A stretch of DNA of 64,000 nucleotides, taken from contig NZ_PTIR01000019.1 of assembly GCF_002934455.1 (NCBI RefSeq), positions 1 through 64,000 of the forward strand. Direction: 5' to 3'. Numbering within the stretch: position 1 is the first letter of the stretch; each line of letters opens with the position of its first letter. The notes under the pieces were generated by a model. The model was not told where the DNA came from and ran no database searches. It saw only the letters and a program-made list of their open reading frames with translations. The DNA is from Trinickia symbiotica (GTDB lineage Bacteria; Pseudomonadota; Gammaproteobacteria; Burkholderiales; Burkholderiaceae). Below, in pieces: positions 9,858-18,802 of the stretch. A program made the position numbers and the translations under genes.

Positions 9858-9927
9858 GCGCGGATTATAGGGGAGCGGGTCGAACTGGCTCGCCCACGGT
9901 GCTGTTCCGCCCGTCGATGAGCCCGGA

Positions 9928-9945
9928 TATAATAAGCATGCTTAT
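9928..9945 (+). promoter_or_regulatory. -10 box overlapped by a 14-bp palindromic operator candidate
   Basis: TATAAT at 9928-9933 reads towards the efflux gene. A perfect palindrome ATAAGCATGCTTAT (9932-9945) overlaps its last bases. MarR repressors bind such AT-edged palindromes at promoters, so this is the likely operator for the adjacent MarR protein. No strong -35 is seen at 17-bp spacing. Confidence 0.65.
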
Positions 9946-10028
9946 GAATTGGATCGTCGCCGCCAGTGGCGGACACGGAGGCGCCCGCGGAGCCCCTACA
10001 GGCGCAGCGAGTCCAACAGGAGAGTTCA

Positions 10029-11567
10029 TTGATACAGACGTCCTCCGCAACTGAAGCGGCCCGCCCGCTGAATCGGCCCATGCTGACGGTCTCGATCATG
10101 CTGGCGACGCTCATGCAGACGCTCGACAGCACGATCGCCAACGTCGCGCTGCCTCATATGCAGGGGAGCCTCTCGGCCTCGCAGGACGAGATCACGTGGG
10201 TCTTGACTTCGTACATAGTCGCCGCTGCGATCGCCACGCCGCTCACCGGCTGGCTATCAGACCGCCTGAGCGTGAAACGACTCCTGACGATTTCGGTCGC
10301 CGGCTTCACGATCGCCTCGGCGTGTTGCGGCTTGTCCGAGACGCTCGCGCAAATCGTCTGTTCGCGACTGCTGCAGGGCGTCTTCGGGGCGGCGCTAGTG
10401 CCGCTTTCGCAATCGATCCTGCTCGACATCAATCCGCGCGAAAAACAAGGGCAGGCTATGGCGATCTGGGGAATGGGCGTGATGGTGGGCCCCATTCTCG
10501 GCCCAACGCTCGGCGGTTGGCTGACCGACAGCTATTCGTGGCGCTGGGTCTTCTTCATCAACTTGCCGATCGGTATCATGGCGCTCGCCGGCGTCGCGGC
10601 GTTCTTGCCCGCGAGAGCGCCGCGGCGCGGAGTCAGGTTCGACGCTTTCGGCTTCGCCACCCTTGCCCTCGCCATCGGCGCCCTACAGGCGATGCTCGAT
10701 CGCGGTGAACAACTTGACTGGTTTGGATCGAAGGAAATCGTCGCGGAGGCATTGATCGCCTCCATCAGCTTTGCGTTTTTTATCGCGCATACCGCAACGG
10801 CGGGCAAGGTCTCATTCTTCAAGCGCGAACTGCTGCGCGATCCGAACTTCGCGGTCGGCACGTTCTTCATTTTTATCGTCGGCGCTGTCTTGTATGCGAC
10901 CCGTGCTCTGGTTCCGCCGATGCTGCAGAACCTGATGAGCTATCCGGTCGCCGCAGCCGGGCTCGTTACCGCCCCTAGCGGCGCGGGCACGATGATCGCC
11001 ATGCTGATTGCCGGGAAGTTGCTCAAGCGAATCGATTCGAGGCTGATGTTGCTCGCGGGCATGCTGATCTCGGCGTTCGCGTTGTGGCAAATGATGCACT
11101 ACACCATTGTGCTCTCGGAGTCGGACATCGTTTGGCCCGGCGTCGTGCAAGGATTCGGGCTCGGCCTTGTGTTCGTGCCGCTCAGCACGCTGACCTTCTC
11201 GACGCTGACGGCCGAGCTTCGCGCAGACGGCACAGCCACCTATAGCCTGATGCGCAACATCGGCAGCAGTATCGGCATTTCCATTGTGCAGACACTGATG
11301 ACGCGTTATACGCAGGTGTCGCATGCCGATCTCGCGGCGAACATCACCGCCTTCAACCCCGCCGTACAGCCGCTGCTCGCATCCGGCTCGAGAATGGACA
11401 TTGCCATGCTCGACCGCGGAATCACTCAGCAGGCTGCAATGATCGCGTACCTCGACGACTTCAAGCTGATGTTCGTCGCCACGCTCCTCGTCATCCCGCT
11501 GCTGATTCTGATTCGCAAGCCCGGTGCGTATTCGACGGATGTCGGCGCGCATGCGGCGATCGATTGA
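10029..11567 (+). CDS. DHA2 family (EmrB/QacA-type) multidrug efflux MFS transporter
   Basis: A 512-residue, 14-helix MFS exporter. The N-terminal signature is LDSTIANVALPHMQGSL. It also has WVLTSYIVAAAIATPLTGWL and GWLSDRLSVKRLL (loop 2-3 motif), the antiporter motif C region GMGVMVGPILGPTLGG and SWRWVFFINLPIG. A TTG start at 10029 is preferred because AGGAGAG (10018-10024) sits five bases upstream; an in-frame GTG at 9966 has no ribosome site. No EmrA-type membrane fusion protein is adjacent, so it may act alone at the inner membrane or use a partner in trans. Regulation is probably by the divergent MarR gene. Confidence 0.88.
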   Translation: MIQTSSATEAARPLNRPMLTVSIMLATLMQTLDSTIANVALPHMQGSLSASQDEITWVLTSYIVAAAIATPLTGWLSDRLSVKRLLTISVAGFTIASACCGLSETLAQIVCSRLLQGVFGAALVPLSQSILLDINPREKQGQAMAIWGMGVMVGPILGPTLGGWLTDSYSWRWVFFINLPIGIMALAGVAAFLPARAPRRGVRFDAFGFATLALAIGALQAMLDRGEQLDWFGSKEIVAEALIASISFAFFIAHTATAGKVSFFKRELLRDPNFAVGTFFIFIVGAVLYATRALVPPMLQNLMSYPVAAAGLVTAPSGAGTMIAMLIAGKLLKRIDSRLMLLAGMLISAFALWQMMHYTIVLSESDIVWPGVVQGFGLGLVFVPLSTLTFSTLTAELRADGTATYSLMRNIGSSIGISIVQTLMTRYTQVSHADLAANITAFNPAVQPLLASGSRMDIAMLDRGITQQAAMIAYLDDFKLMFVATLLVIPLLILIRKPGAYSTDVGAHAAID

Positions 11568-11757
11568 TCGGGCTGCGTTTCGTGGTGACCACCGCCTCGG
11601 CCTCCACCGTCGCCGTGACCGCCACGCCCACCGTTTGAGCTACCACTCGCGCTGGTCTTTGCCGAAGGCGAAATGGCTGCGCTCCAATGGCGAGCGCCGG
11701 CGCAGTAGACGGCGCTTGCCAATCGCGCGATGTCAGTCGCTGCCGCTTATCGATCGT

Positions 11758-13968
11758 TTATCGGCTCTGCAGGCGGATATCTCGCGACGAGGCGCCCACA
11801 TAAACCGCGCTGCCGGGCACGTACTTCCATCCGTTGCTCGCCGTATCCCAAACACTCTGCATCCGCTCCGGAATCGTGACTCGAACCTCTCTTGCTTCAC
11901 CCGGTCGTAGATAAACCTTCTGCCAACCGACTAGCCGCTTCGGCGGTTCACCGCTGTAATCGACACCGAGATAGACCTGCGGCACTTCCGCGCCGGCGAC
12001 ACGGCCATCGTTCTTGACGGTGAAACTTGCCGTCAAGGTGTGCCCCAGCCCGGATCTGACCGAAAGATTCGAGTAGCTGAAGTGCGTGTACGAAAGGCCA
12101 TGACCGAACTCGAATAGCGGCGCGATGTTCTTCGCGTCATACCAGCGGTACCCCATGTCGAGCTTTTCGTAGTAGACGGGATCGGTCGCGAACGTACCGT
12201 CGACGCCCCAGGTCGGCGTATCTTGGTCATGCGCTGGGAACGTGACCGGCAACTTGCCCGAGGGATTGACCTTCCCGAACAGCACGTTCGCGATCGCACG
12301 CCCGCCGCCCTCGCCCGGATACCATGCCTCGACGATCGCGGAGACCTGATCCTTCCACGGCATCAACACGGGATTTCCGCTTTCGACGATCACGATCGTA
12401 TGCGGATTGGCGCTCGCGACGGCTTCGACCAACTGATCCTGATTCGTCGGATTGGCAAGACCGAGGCTCGACAAGTCTCCGAAATCCTCGCCCGCCGGCT
12501 GCGCCACGACGACGATCGCGACGTCGGACTGGCCCGCCAGCGCCGCCGCCTGAGCGATCTCCTGCGGCGTGTACGCCCTGAACGGCGACTGTTGATCGCT
12601 GTTGCCCGCAAAGCTTACCTGGGTCGCCGGTGCCAAGGCTTGGATGGCGTTCACGATCGGCACGTCGAGCTTGAGCCACGGGTTCGTCCACCAATTGCAG
12701 CCTGTCGACGAACCGAACGTCAAGCCGCCGCATCCGGCGAAGGAGCCTGTCACCGGGTCGCGCGTGTTACCCGAGCCTCCGCCCGTGAGCACCGCGGCAT
12801 CGGCATGGCCGCCAATAACCGCAATGCGCGTGAGCCCCGACGCGGCGAGCGGCAATTGCCCGTTGTCGTTCTTCAGCAGAACGATCGATTGCTCCTCGGC
12901 AGCCTGCGCAAATGCATTGGCCTTCGAAAAGTCGATCGGCGTACCGCCGGCAGGCGGATCGTCGAGCACGCCCGTGCGGATCATCACGTACAGCTTGCGC
13001 CGCACCATATCGTCGAGCCGTTCCTGCGAAACGGCGTGGCTCGCAAGCGCGTCTTTGACGAGGGCTGGTGTCAGATAGACGGTTGGACCGACATCCTCTT
13101 CCTCGTCAAGGCCCGCGTTGATGGCGTTTGCCGTGCTATGCGTCGCGCCCCAATCGGACTGCACCTGCCCCTGAAAGCCCCAGTCGCGCTTGAGGATGTC
13201 GCTGAGCACGTGCGAGTTCTCGCATGAGTACGTTCCGTTGACACGGTTGTAGCTGCACATGACGCTGCCGGGGCGCGCCACTCTCGCCGCCATCTCGAAC
13301 GGCAGCAGATAGAGCTCTCGCAGCGTGCGCTCGTCGATTTGGCTATTTCCGCCCATGCGCCCTGTTTCCTGCTCGTTGCCGACGTAGTGCTTGATCGTCG
13401 CAATGACTTTGTGGTCTTGCGTGCCGAACGTCCGCGCCGTCAAGATCTCGCCGGCCAGCACCGGGTCCTCGCCGAGGTATTCGAAGAGTCGGCCGCCGCG
13501 CGGCTCGCGCGCGAGATTGGTGCCGCCGCCGAGCCCCATCGCGAATCCTTGTGCGCGCAACTCCTCTGCGATCACGGCACCGAACTGATAAGCGAGCGGA
13601 CGGTCCCAGCTTGCCGCCAACGCGATCGTGGCCGGGAAGGTCGTGCTCGGCTGCGTGGTGCTGCCAGAGCCCGTTGCCGAATCCACCATGTCGAGGCTCG
13701 GAATGCCAAGGCGCGGGACGCCCTGGATGTAACCCGCCCCGCCGCCCGGCACCTGACTCATTTCGTACTCCGAATGAATCATCTGCAGCTTTTCGTCGAG
13801 CGTCATCTGCTCGAGCAGTTTCTCCGCGCGCCGGTGGGCGGCGAAATCTGCACCGGGCGATGCCGGCGAATGCGGAAAGGGAAGTCCTGAATTGTCGCTG
13901 TCGCCCGCATGGGCGCTAGCGCAGACAGCCGCCAACAGCAACGCTATTGGCCAACGATTGACCTGCAT
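11758..13968 (-). CDS. Secreted glycoside hydrolase family 3 beta-glucosidase
   Basis: A 736-residue GH3 enzyme with a signal peptide (WPIALLLAAVCASAHA, cleavage about residue 21), so it is periplasmic or secreted. The TIM-barrel domain shows KHYVGNEQET and the nucleophile Asp in VQSDWGATHS. It is followed by the alpha/beta sandwich (IVLLKNDNGQLPL, WYPGEGGGRAIANVLFG) and a C-terminal fibronectin-III-like domain (SFTVKNDGRVAGAEVPQVYL). It would release terminal glucose from beta-glucosides. The inner ATG at 13968 was chosen because GGAGAGACAC precedes it. The gene is isolated, with no transporter or regulator adjacent, and converges on the efflux pump. Confidence 0.9.
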   Translation of the reverse strand: MQVNRWPIALLLAAVCASAHAGDSDNSGLPFPHSPASPGADFAAHRRAEKLLEQMTLDEKLQMIHSEYEMSQVPGGGAGYIQGVPRLGIPSLDMVDSATGSGSTTQPSTTFPATIALAASWDRPLAYQFGAVIAEELRAQGFAMGLGGGTNLAREPRGGRLFEYLGEDPVLAGEILTARTFGTQDHKVIATIKHYVGNEQETGRMGGNSQIDERTLRELYLLPFEMAARVARPGSVMCSYNRVNGTYSCENSHVLSDILKRDWGFQGQVQSDWGATHSTANAINAGLDEEEDVGPTVYLTPALVKDALASHAVSQERLDDMVRRKLYVMIRTGVLDDPPAGGTPIDFSKANAFAQAAEEQSIVLLKNDNGQLPLAASGLTRIAVIGGHADAAVLTGGGSGNTRDPVTGSFAGCGGLTFGSSTGCNWWTNPWLKLDVPIVNAIQALAPATQVSFAGNSDQQSPFRAYTPQEIAQAAALAGQSDVAIVVVAQPAGEDFGDLSSLGLANPTNQDQLVEAVASANPHTIVIVESGNPVLMPWKDQVSAIVEAWYPGEGGGRAIANVLFGKVNPSGKLPVTFPAHDQDTPTWGVDGTFATDPVYYEKLDMGYRWYDAKNIAPLFEFGHGLSYTHFSYSNLSVRSGLGHTLTASFTVKNDGRVAGAEVPQVYLGVDYSGEPPKRLVGWQKVYLRPGEAREVRVTIPERMQSVWDTASNGWKYVPGSAVYVGASSRDIRLQSR

Positions 13969-14378
13969 GTGTCTCTCCATGTGCGTTGATCTGATTTACG
14001 GACAGCACCGGATTTCGCTGGCAACGGATTGACCGCCTCGGACGCCAGGCAGGCACCGGCAACCTTGATGCAGGGAATTGCAACTTCGCTGGCGAGGCCT
14101 CGACGATCAGCCGACGACTCGAGCGATGTAGCCAAATTTCATATCGTCCTATCTTATGCAAGTAATCCAGCTACATGATCAGTGTTTACCCGCACCGAAC
14201 CGAAAGACACGCAAAATGCGGCGCCCGGCCGCAAGCGCCATGCCTGGCGCGGGTCCCAGACGGTTTGCCATCCAAGCGGCCCGACCGTACCGATATTTAT
14301 GCGAACCACCGTATCGGTACCGTACCGGTCCAACGGATAGACTGCGGTCATCCGATCATCGACAAAGACGAGCCGCCA
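13969..14378. other. Intergenic region between divergent GH3 and LysE-family genes
   Basis: No gene is supported. It should hold both promoters. The only structured element I see is the imperfect inverted repeat at 14284-14323. Confidence 0.5.
14284..14323. promoter_or_regulatory. Imperfect inverted repeat, candidate operator
   Basis: ACCGTACCGATA (14284-14295) and TATCGGTACCGT (14312-14323) are inverted copies with one mismatch in 12, separated by 16 bases, about 55 bases upstream of the LysE-family start. No regulator gene is adjacent. Confidence 0.35.
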
Positions 14379-14999
14379 ATGTCTCCCACTGTTTATGCCG
14401 CACTGCCCGCAGCAATGACATTCGCGCTCGTGATGTCGATCACCCCCGGCCCGAACAACACGATGCTGTTGGCGTCCGGCGTCAACTTCGGCTTTCGCAG
14501 GACATTGCCGCATATGGCCGGAATCACTTTCGGCTGCACGGTGATGATGGTGGCGATCGGGCTCGGGCTGGGCCAGCTGTTTGAGCGCGTGCCTGGTCTT
14601 TACGCCGCGCTCGAGGCGGCAAGCGTCGCCTACCTGCTTTATCTCGCGTGGAAGATTGCGACGTCGCGCTCATTGTCGGTCTCGAACGCCAACCAGCGGC
14701 CGATGACGTTCCTTCAGGCGGCAGCGTTTCAATGGGTGAACCCCAAGGCCTGGATGATGGCGCTGACGGGCGTGACGGCGTTTCGGCTCAACGACGATCT
14801 GCTCATCAATGCAGTCTCGCTGGCGGTTGCCTTTGCGATCGTGAATTTGCCGAGCGTCTCCGTCTGGGCCGCGTTTGGCGTCGCAGTCCGGCGACTGTTG
14901 TCGAGTTCAGCGGTTTTGCGCGCTTTCAACTGGACAATGGCGGCGTTGTTGGTGGCGTCGATCCTGCCCACGCTCAAGCATGGCTTGCAATCGCTGTAA
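14379..14999 (+). CDS. LysE/RhtB family amino-acid exporter
   Basis: A 206-residue, six-helix exporter. The signature MSITPGPNNTMLLASGVNFG is in the first helix. LEAASVAYLLYLAWK and AAAFQWVNPKAWMMALTG are the usual second and third conserved segments. The family exports Lys, Arg, homoserine, threonine or Cys; the substrate cannot be told. The ATG at 14379 has a weak ribosome site but begins the conserved helix at the expected distance. Confidence 0.85.
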   Translation: MSPTVYAALPAAMTFALVMSITPGPNNTMLLASGVNFGFRRTLPHMAGITFGCTVMMVAIGLGLGQLFERVPGLYAALEAASVAYLLYLAWKIATSRSLSVSNANQRPMTFLQAAAFQWVNPKAWMMALTGVTAFRLNDDLLINAVSLAVAFAIVNLPSVSVWAAFGVAVRRLLSSSAVLRAFNWTMAALLVASILPTLKHGLQSL

Positions 15000-15305
15000 C
15001 GGCCGCGGCCAGCGGTCGGGCGTGTCCGCAAAACTGTTTTAACGAATGGGGACTACTTGTCGCTGACCGATACCGACAACGCCGTCAAGCCGAATAAGCC
15101 CTACATGACAACGCCGCTGGCAATGTTGGACCAGACAATTACGGCGAAATGCGTCGGAATTGGGCAACGATTGCGAACAATCCGACAAATCGGCCTGCTC
15201 CAGACGCCATTGTTGCGAAATCCAAAATTGTGTTTCTCGTGATATGGCGATGGTTCTTACCGCTTCGGGCGAATACATTAAGGGGGCTCGTTTCAAGGAA
15301 CAGAA
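15000..15305. other. AT-richer intergenic stretch
   Basis: No coding frame resembles a protein. The DNA is noticeably lower in GC than its flanks, and AAGGAACAG near the end is the ribosome site for the next gene. Confidence 0.45.
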
Positions 15306-15590
15306 ATGAGGACCAAAAAATCCCCCGCTCCCGATCTTAGTCGCGTCCAGATCCAGATTCTCGAACAGTCTGAAAACACGCTCGTCATTCGCTGGGTAGA
15401 ACCGGGCCGCTGCCATTACGGTGAGCAGCGCTGGCGCCGTCGCTCGGCCAATGCTTCGGGAACCTGCATCGTTTCACGTCGAGCGATTCGACGTGGAGAT
15501 GCGGTGTTCCGGCCCGCTGAGCGTCCGGCGCCGGCCAACGCGGCAGCCATGATTTCCGTCGAGGCCTTCGAGGGATTGCAGAAGAAGTAA
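15306..15590 (+). CDS. DUF3331-like small protein
   Basis: A 94-residue basic protein with the pattern WVEPGRCHYGEQRWRRR, a second Cys in SGTCIVSRRAIRRGD, and PANAAAMIS near the C-terminus. This matches DUF3331-type proteins found almost only in Burkholderiaceae. The two cysteines and the surrounding Arg residues could suit metal or nucleic-acid binding, but no function is known. AAGGAACAG precedes the ATG. Confidence 0.6.
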   Translation: MRTKKSPAPDLSRVQIQILEQSENTLVIRWVEPGRCHYGEQRWRRRSANASGTCIVSRRAIRRGDAVFRPAERPAPANAAAMISVEAFEGLQKK

Positions 15591-15818
15591 GCGCACCGTT
15601 CCATCGATTGGGTCACCCGACCTCCTTCGTTCGTCGTTCGTGCTTTCGATCGGTTGACGGAAACCGACGTCTTTCTACCGTCGTAACGTCCGGTAAAACG
15701 ATCCAAATCGAATCCGCCGGATCGTAATTGGGCCTTAAGGTTGCTGCACTATCCTTTTGTCACCGCAACCGCTGCTCATCGCCGTGAGCAGTCGCATCAG
15801 CGACCTGGAGGCATGATC

Positions 15819-16151
15819 ATGAATTTCGCTATTCGAACCGGCATCATTTGCGCAGCGCTTCTCGCACCTGTCGTCACATTTGCGCAGCAGTCGAACCAAC
15901 CCGTCACGCGTGCACAAGTACGCGACGACCTGCAACGTCTGGAGCAAGCGGGTTACAACCCCGCGGTGGGTGAAGACCCGCGATATCCGAACGACATTCA
16001 GGCCGCCGAGAGTCGCGCGGCGCAGACCAATACCGGAATCGGCGGCGCGGCGCCCAGTGCAACGCAGTCGGGCAATCAAGCTATGCCGCTGCCGACAGAA
16101 AGACCGGCCAGGCCCGCGGCAGAGTGGCCGCAACCGTTGGGCGGTCAGTAG
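15819..16151 (+). CDS. DUF4148-type periplasmic small protein
   Basis: A 110-residue protein with a signal peptide (TGIICAALLAPVVTFAQ) followed by VTRAQVRDDLQRLEQAGYNP, the DUF4148 core. The tail is Gln-, Ala- and Pro-rich. DUF4148 proteins occur in many copies in Burkholderiales and are of unknown, probably envelope or stress-related, function. GGAG at 15807-15810 favours the second ATG (15819) over the one at 15813. Confidence 0.75.
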   Translation: MNFAIRTGIICAALLAPVVTFAQQSNQPVTRAQVRDDLQRLEQAGYNPAVGEDPRYPNDIQAAESRAAQTNTGIGGAAPSATQSGNQAMPLPTERPARPAAEWPQPLGGQ

Positions 16152-16173
16152 CACGTAGCCGAACACTTCCCTC

Positions 16174-16219
16174 GAGCGGCGAGCCTTACGATCAAAGCAC
16201 GGTGGCGTGCTCGCCGCTC
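16174..16219 (+). terminator. Hairpin after the DUF4148 gene
   Basis: Perfect 11-bp inverted repeat GAGCGGCGAGC (16174-16184) and GCTCGCCGCTC (16209-16219) with a 24-base loop. No T run follows, so terminator activity is uncertain. Confidence 0.4.
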
Positions 16220-16619
16220 CGCACCGCGATGGCGAACCGCCCGTGCGCGTAATCGCGACACCCGACTGCGTTTCGCTGCATCTCGTTCGTATCTCTCCCT
16301 GTTGCCCGTCGTCTTTTCGATTGCAGCTGTCTTCGAGTGACGGAGTCAATGCTAGGCCGCGATACGTCCGGCAGGTGAAACGGTAATGTGGATGATGTAA
16401 CGGCTCGTAACGCCAGCCCTTTGCGCTAACAACCTATAACAATACGTAGGGCGTTTCTCGACCGGACCACGCTATGCTGGCTCCGCATGCACCGACAGAT
16501 GAAGCGACTTGTCGCAACGCTTGCATCGGGTGCGCAGTGTTATGTGCTCGAGCGCCTGTTATGCCTTGCGACCGACTAGAACCAGGACTGCTCCGCAGTC
16601 CGGCGACGGAACCCCGATT
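16220..16619. other. Gap without a supported gene
   Basis: Frames on both strands are short or compositionally unlike proteins. It probably carries the promoter of the small downstream gene; I see nothing else. Confidence 0.4.
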
Positions 16620-16820
16620 ATGAAACTTGATTCCGCCACCTTCCGGCAACTGCGCCGCCTTGCTCCAATCCTCGACGACGTGCTCAACGCGAAGGAGATC
16701 GAGCACGCCGAGCAGGCCGTGAATCTGGAGGCGCTCGCAACGCTTTGCGCCCAACTCTTCGACGCTTATCGCTGTCTGCATCCGCAAGAGATCGAGCGAG
16801 CGCAGCTCGAATCGCCTTAG
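16620..16820 (+). CDS. Small hypothetical protein, helical
   Basis: A 66-residue protein beginning MKLDSATFRQLRRLAPILDD. It is rich in Leu, Ala and Glu with amphipathic heptad-like spacing, so probably all-helical, and has no membrane segment. I do not recognise a family. It ends a few bases before the convergent COG4705-type gene. A plausible protein composition supports it being real; the ribosome site is weak. Confidence 0.5.
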   Translation: MKLDSATFRQLRRLAPILDDVLNAKEIEHAEQAVNLEALATLCAQLFDAYRCLHPQEIERAQLESP

Positions 16821-16826
16821 CGACGA

Positions 16827-17630
16827 TCACTCGGACGATGCCGAAGCGACGCGCTTCGTGTCGTCGCGCGTGAAATGCTGGATCGCGACGACAACGGCCA
16901 TCGCGGCCAGAATGGCCAGCGATGCGGAAATGCGATCGAGCGAGAGCCCGCCTTCGGCATGCGGCTTCGTGAGCGTATCGCCCAACGTTGCGCCGAGTGG
17001 CCGCGTCAGCACGTACGCCGCCCAAAACAGCACGGCGGTCGGGATACGCTTCGACAGCCTCCATGTCAGCGCGACGATCAGGAGCAGTCCCCCGAACACG
17101 AGCGCGCCACGCTCGAAACCAAGCCCGAGGCTCGTCGCGGTGAAGTCGCCCAGCGCGGTACCCAGCGTGTTCGATACGAGAATCGTGACCCAATAGAACA
17201 CTTCATCGCGAGGGCGCAGAATATGCTGATATTCGATGCGCCCAGCCGTCAGGCGCCAGACCGCGAGGATCACGAGCACCGCCACGAGCAGGATCGCCGA
17301 AGACAGGACATAGCCAAAACCCGCTGTCCGATCGAAGAAATCCGACGTCGTGGTACCGACCGTCGTCGTGGCGATGACGACCGCCCAGTAGATAGCCGGA
17401 TGGTATTGCTTGGCGCGAATCTGCAAGCCAAGCGTGACGACGAAAAACGCAAGAAAAACGAGCGTCGCGGTGGCATAGCCAAGCTTCAGCGTCATCGACA
17501 ACGCATCGCCGCCGGTCTCGCCGACCGTCGTGGCCAGGATCTTGACGAGCCAGAATACGGCCGTCGCCTGGGGGACCTTACTAGCCCACTCCTCTGCCTC
17601 TTGAGCAACTATCGATGTCTGTTCGGCCAT
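16827..17630 (-). CDS. COG4705-type membrane protein with a four-fold internal repeat
   Basis: A 267-residue polytopic membrane protein with a motif repeated four times, each ahead of two helices: TTVGETGGD, TTVGTTTSD, NTLGTALGD and RPLGATLGD. It matches the uncharacterised membrane-anchored COG4705 family. The repeated Thr/Gly/Asp motif on helices suggests a symmetric transporter or channel built from four copies, but function is unknown. The inner ATG at 17630 was chosen because AAGGAGAACACC stands right before it. Confidence 0.75.
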   Translation of the reverse strand: MAEQTSIVAQEAEEWASKVPQATAVFWLVKILATTVGETGGDALSMTLKLGYATATLVFLAFFVVTLGLQIRAKQYHPAIYWAVVIATTTVGTTTSDFFDRTAGFGYVLSSAILLVAVLVILAVWRLTAGRIEYQHILRPRDEVFYWVTILVSNTLGTALGDFTATSLGLGFERGALVFGGLLLIVALTWRLSKRIPTAVLFWAAYVLTRPLGATLGDTLTKPHAEGGLSLDRISASLAILAAMAVVVAIQHFTRDDTKRVASASSE

Positions 17631-17716
17631 TGGTGTTCTCCTTTGAAATGCAGGTAGACGTTGACACCGGCTATTTTGCCGAAACGACATTAAGGCTTCC
17701 TTATCTCCTCAGATGC

Positions 17717-17754
17717 AAAAAGGGAGGTGCGCCCCAATTCGGCGCGCACCTCCC
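17717..17754 (-). terminator. Rho-independent terminator of the betaine superoperon
   Basis: On the minus strand a stem GGGAGGTGCGC / GCGCACCTCCC (plus positions 17744-17754 and 17722-17732) is followed by a T run (plus A tract at 17717-17721). It lies 36 bases after the binding-protein stop codon. Confidence 0.85.
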
Positions 17755-17789
17755 ATGGGCCGTCCGACCGGCCGCGATCCACCGCAGCG

Positions 17790-18653
17790 TTACTTCGCGT
17801 CGGCAAGCCAGCCATTCACCTCGTCGCCATGCGCCGCGATCCACTTGCTCGCGGCCGCGTCCGGCTTCGCGCCGTTTTCCGTCTCCAGCATCACGCTCTC
17901 GATCTGCCCAGGCTGCCATTGGAACTTCTTGAGGAATGCCACGACCGCGGGGGCCTTCTTCTCGAGCTCGGGATTGATCACGTTGTCGACGTGCTCCGAT
18001 TCGCCGAAGATCTTCTTGGGATCGTCGAGGAATTTGAGTTTCCACTTCGCGAGCATCCAGTGCGGCGCCCAGCCGGTGACGACGATGGGCTTGTTCGCGT
18101 GCATGTCGCGCGCGAGCTCGGCCGTCATCGCGCTACCCGAACTCGGCATGAGCTGGTAGTCGAGCTTGTAGGCCTTGATCGCATCGGCAGTCTTCATCAT
18201 GACGCCCGCGCCCGCATCGATGCCGACGATACGGCCACCGAACTCATCCTTTTCCGACTCGAGGTCCGCAATCGTCGTCGCCTTGACGTTGGCGGGCACG
18301 ACGAGACCGATCTTGGCATTCGTGAAGTTCGCGCCAAGATCGACGACTTTGTCCTTGTATTGGGCCATGTACGCGCCATGCGTGGCAGGCAACCACGCCG
18401 AAAGCGTCGCATCGAGGTCGCCGCGCGCGACGCCGCCCCACATCACGCCCGCCGCCACGGGCACGAGCTTGACCGGATAGCCCAGGCGCTTCTCGATGAT
18501 CTGGCCGGCCACGTTCGACGTCGCCACGCTGTCGTCCCAGCCTTCGACGTAGCCGATCTTGATCGTCGGTTTCGTATCGGCCGCAACGGGTAGTGCGCTC
18601 ACGAGCGCCGCGCCGGCGGCAAGGGTGAGCATCAATTTCTGCATCAGTTTCAT
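17790..18653 (-). CDS. Glycine-betaine/choline-type ABC transporter substrate-binding protein
   Basis: A 287-residue periplasmic protein of the OpuAC/ProX type. It has a signal peptide MKLMQKLMLTLAAGAALVSA, then KIGYVEGWDDSVATSNVAGQ, GDLDATLSAWLPATHG, and the late motif PIVVTGWAPHWMLAKWKL with Trp/His residues typical of the quaternary-ammonium aromatic cage. It resembles CbcX/CaiX-like proteins that feed a shared Cbc permease. No ABC ATPase or permease gene is adjacent, so it should dock with one encoded elsewhere. AGGAGACCTGATC precedes the ATG at 18653. Being last in the gbc/dgc run points to betaine uptake. Confidence 0.85.
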   Translation of the reverse strand: MKLMQKLMLTLAAGAALVSALPVAADTKPTIKIGYVEGWDDSVATSNVAGQIIEKRLGYPVKLVPVAAGVMWGGVARGDLDATLSAWLPATHGAYMAQYKDKVVDLGANFTNAKIGLVVPANVKATTIADLESEKDEFGGRIVGIDAGAGVMMKTADAIKAYKLDYQLMPSSGSAMTAELARDMHANKPIVVTGWAPHWMLAKWKLKFLDDPKKIFGESEHVDNVINPELEKKAPAVVAFLKKFQWQPGQIESVMLETENGAKPDAAASKWIAAHGDEVNGWLADAK

Positions 18654-18802
18654 GATCAGGTCTCCTAACGATACTGGAGTGTCTACATTGAGCGGCCAAT
18701 AATTTTGAAAGAGTTCGCTTTGCGACACGCGCTTGCCTGTAAACGACTTGTGCGATCGATGCGCGCAAAGGAAAGCTGTCTGACCGGGCGGGCTTTGCGT
18801 TG

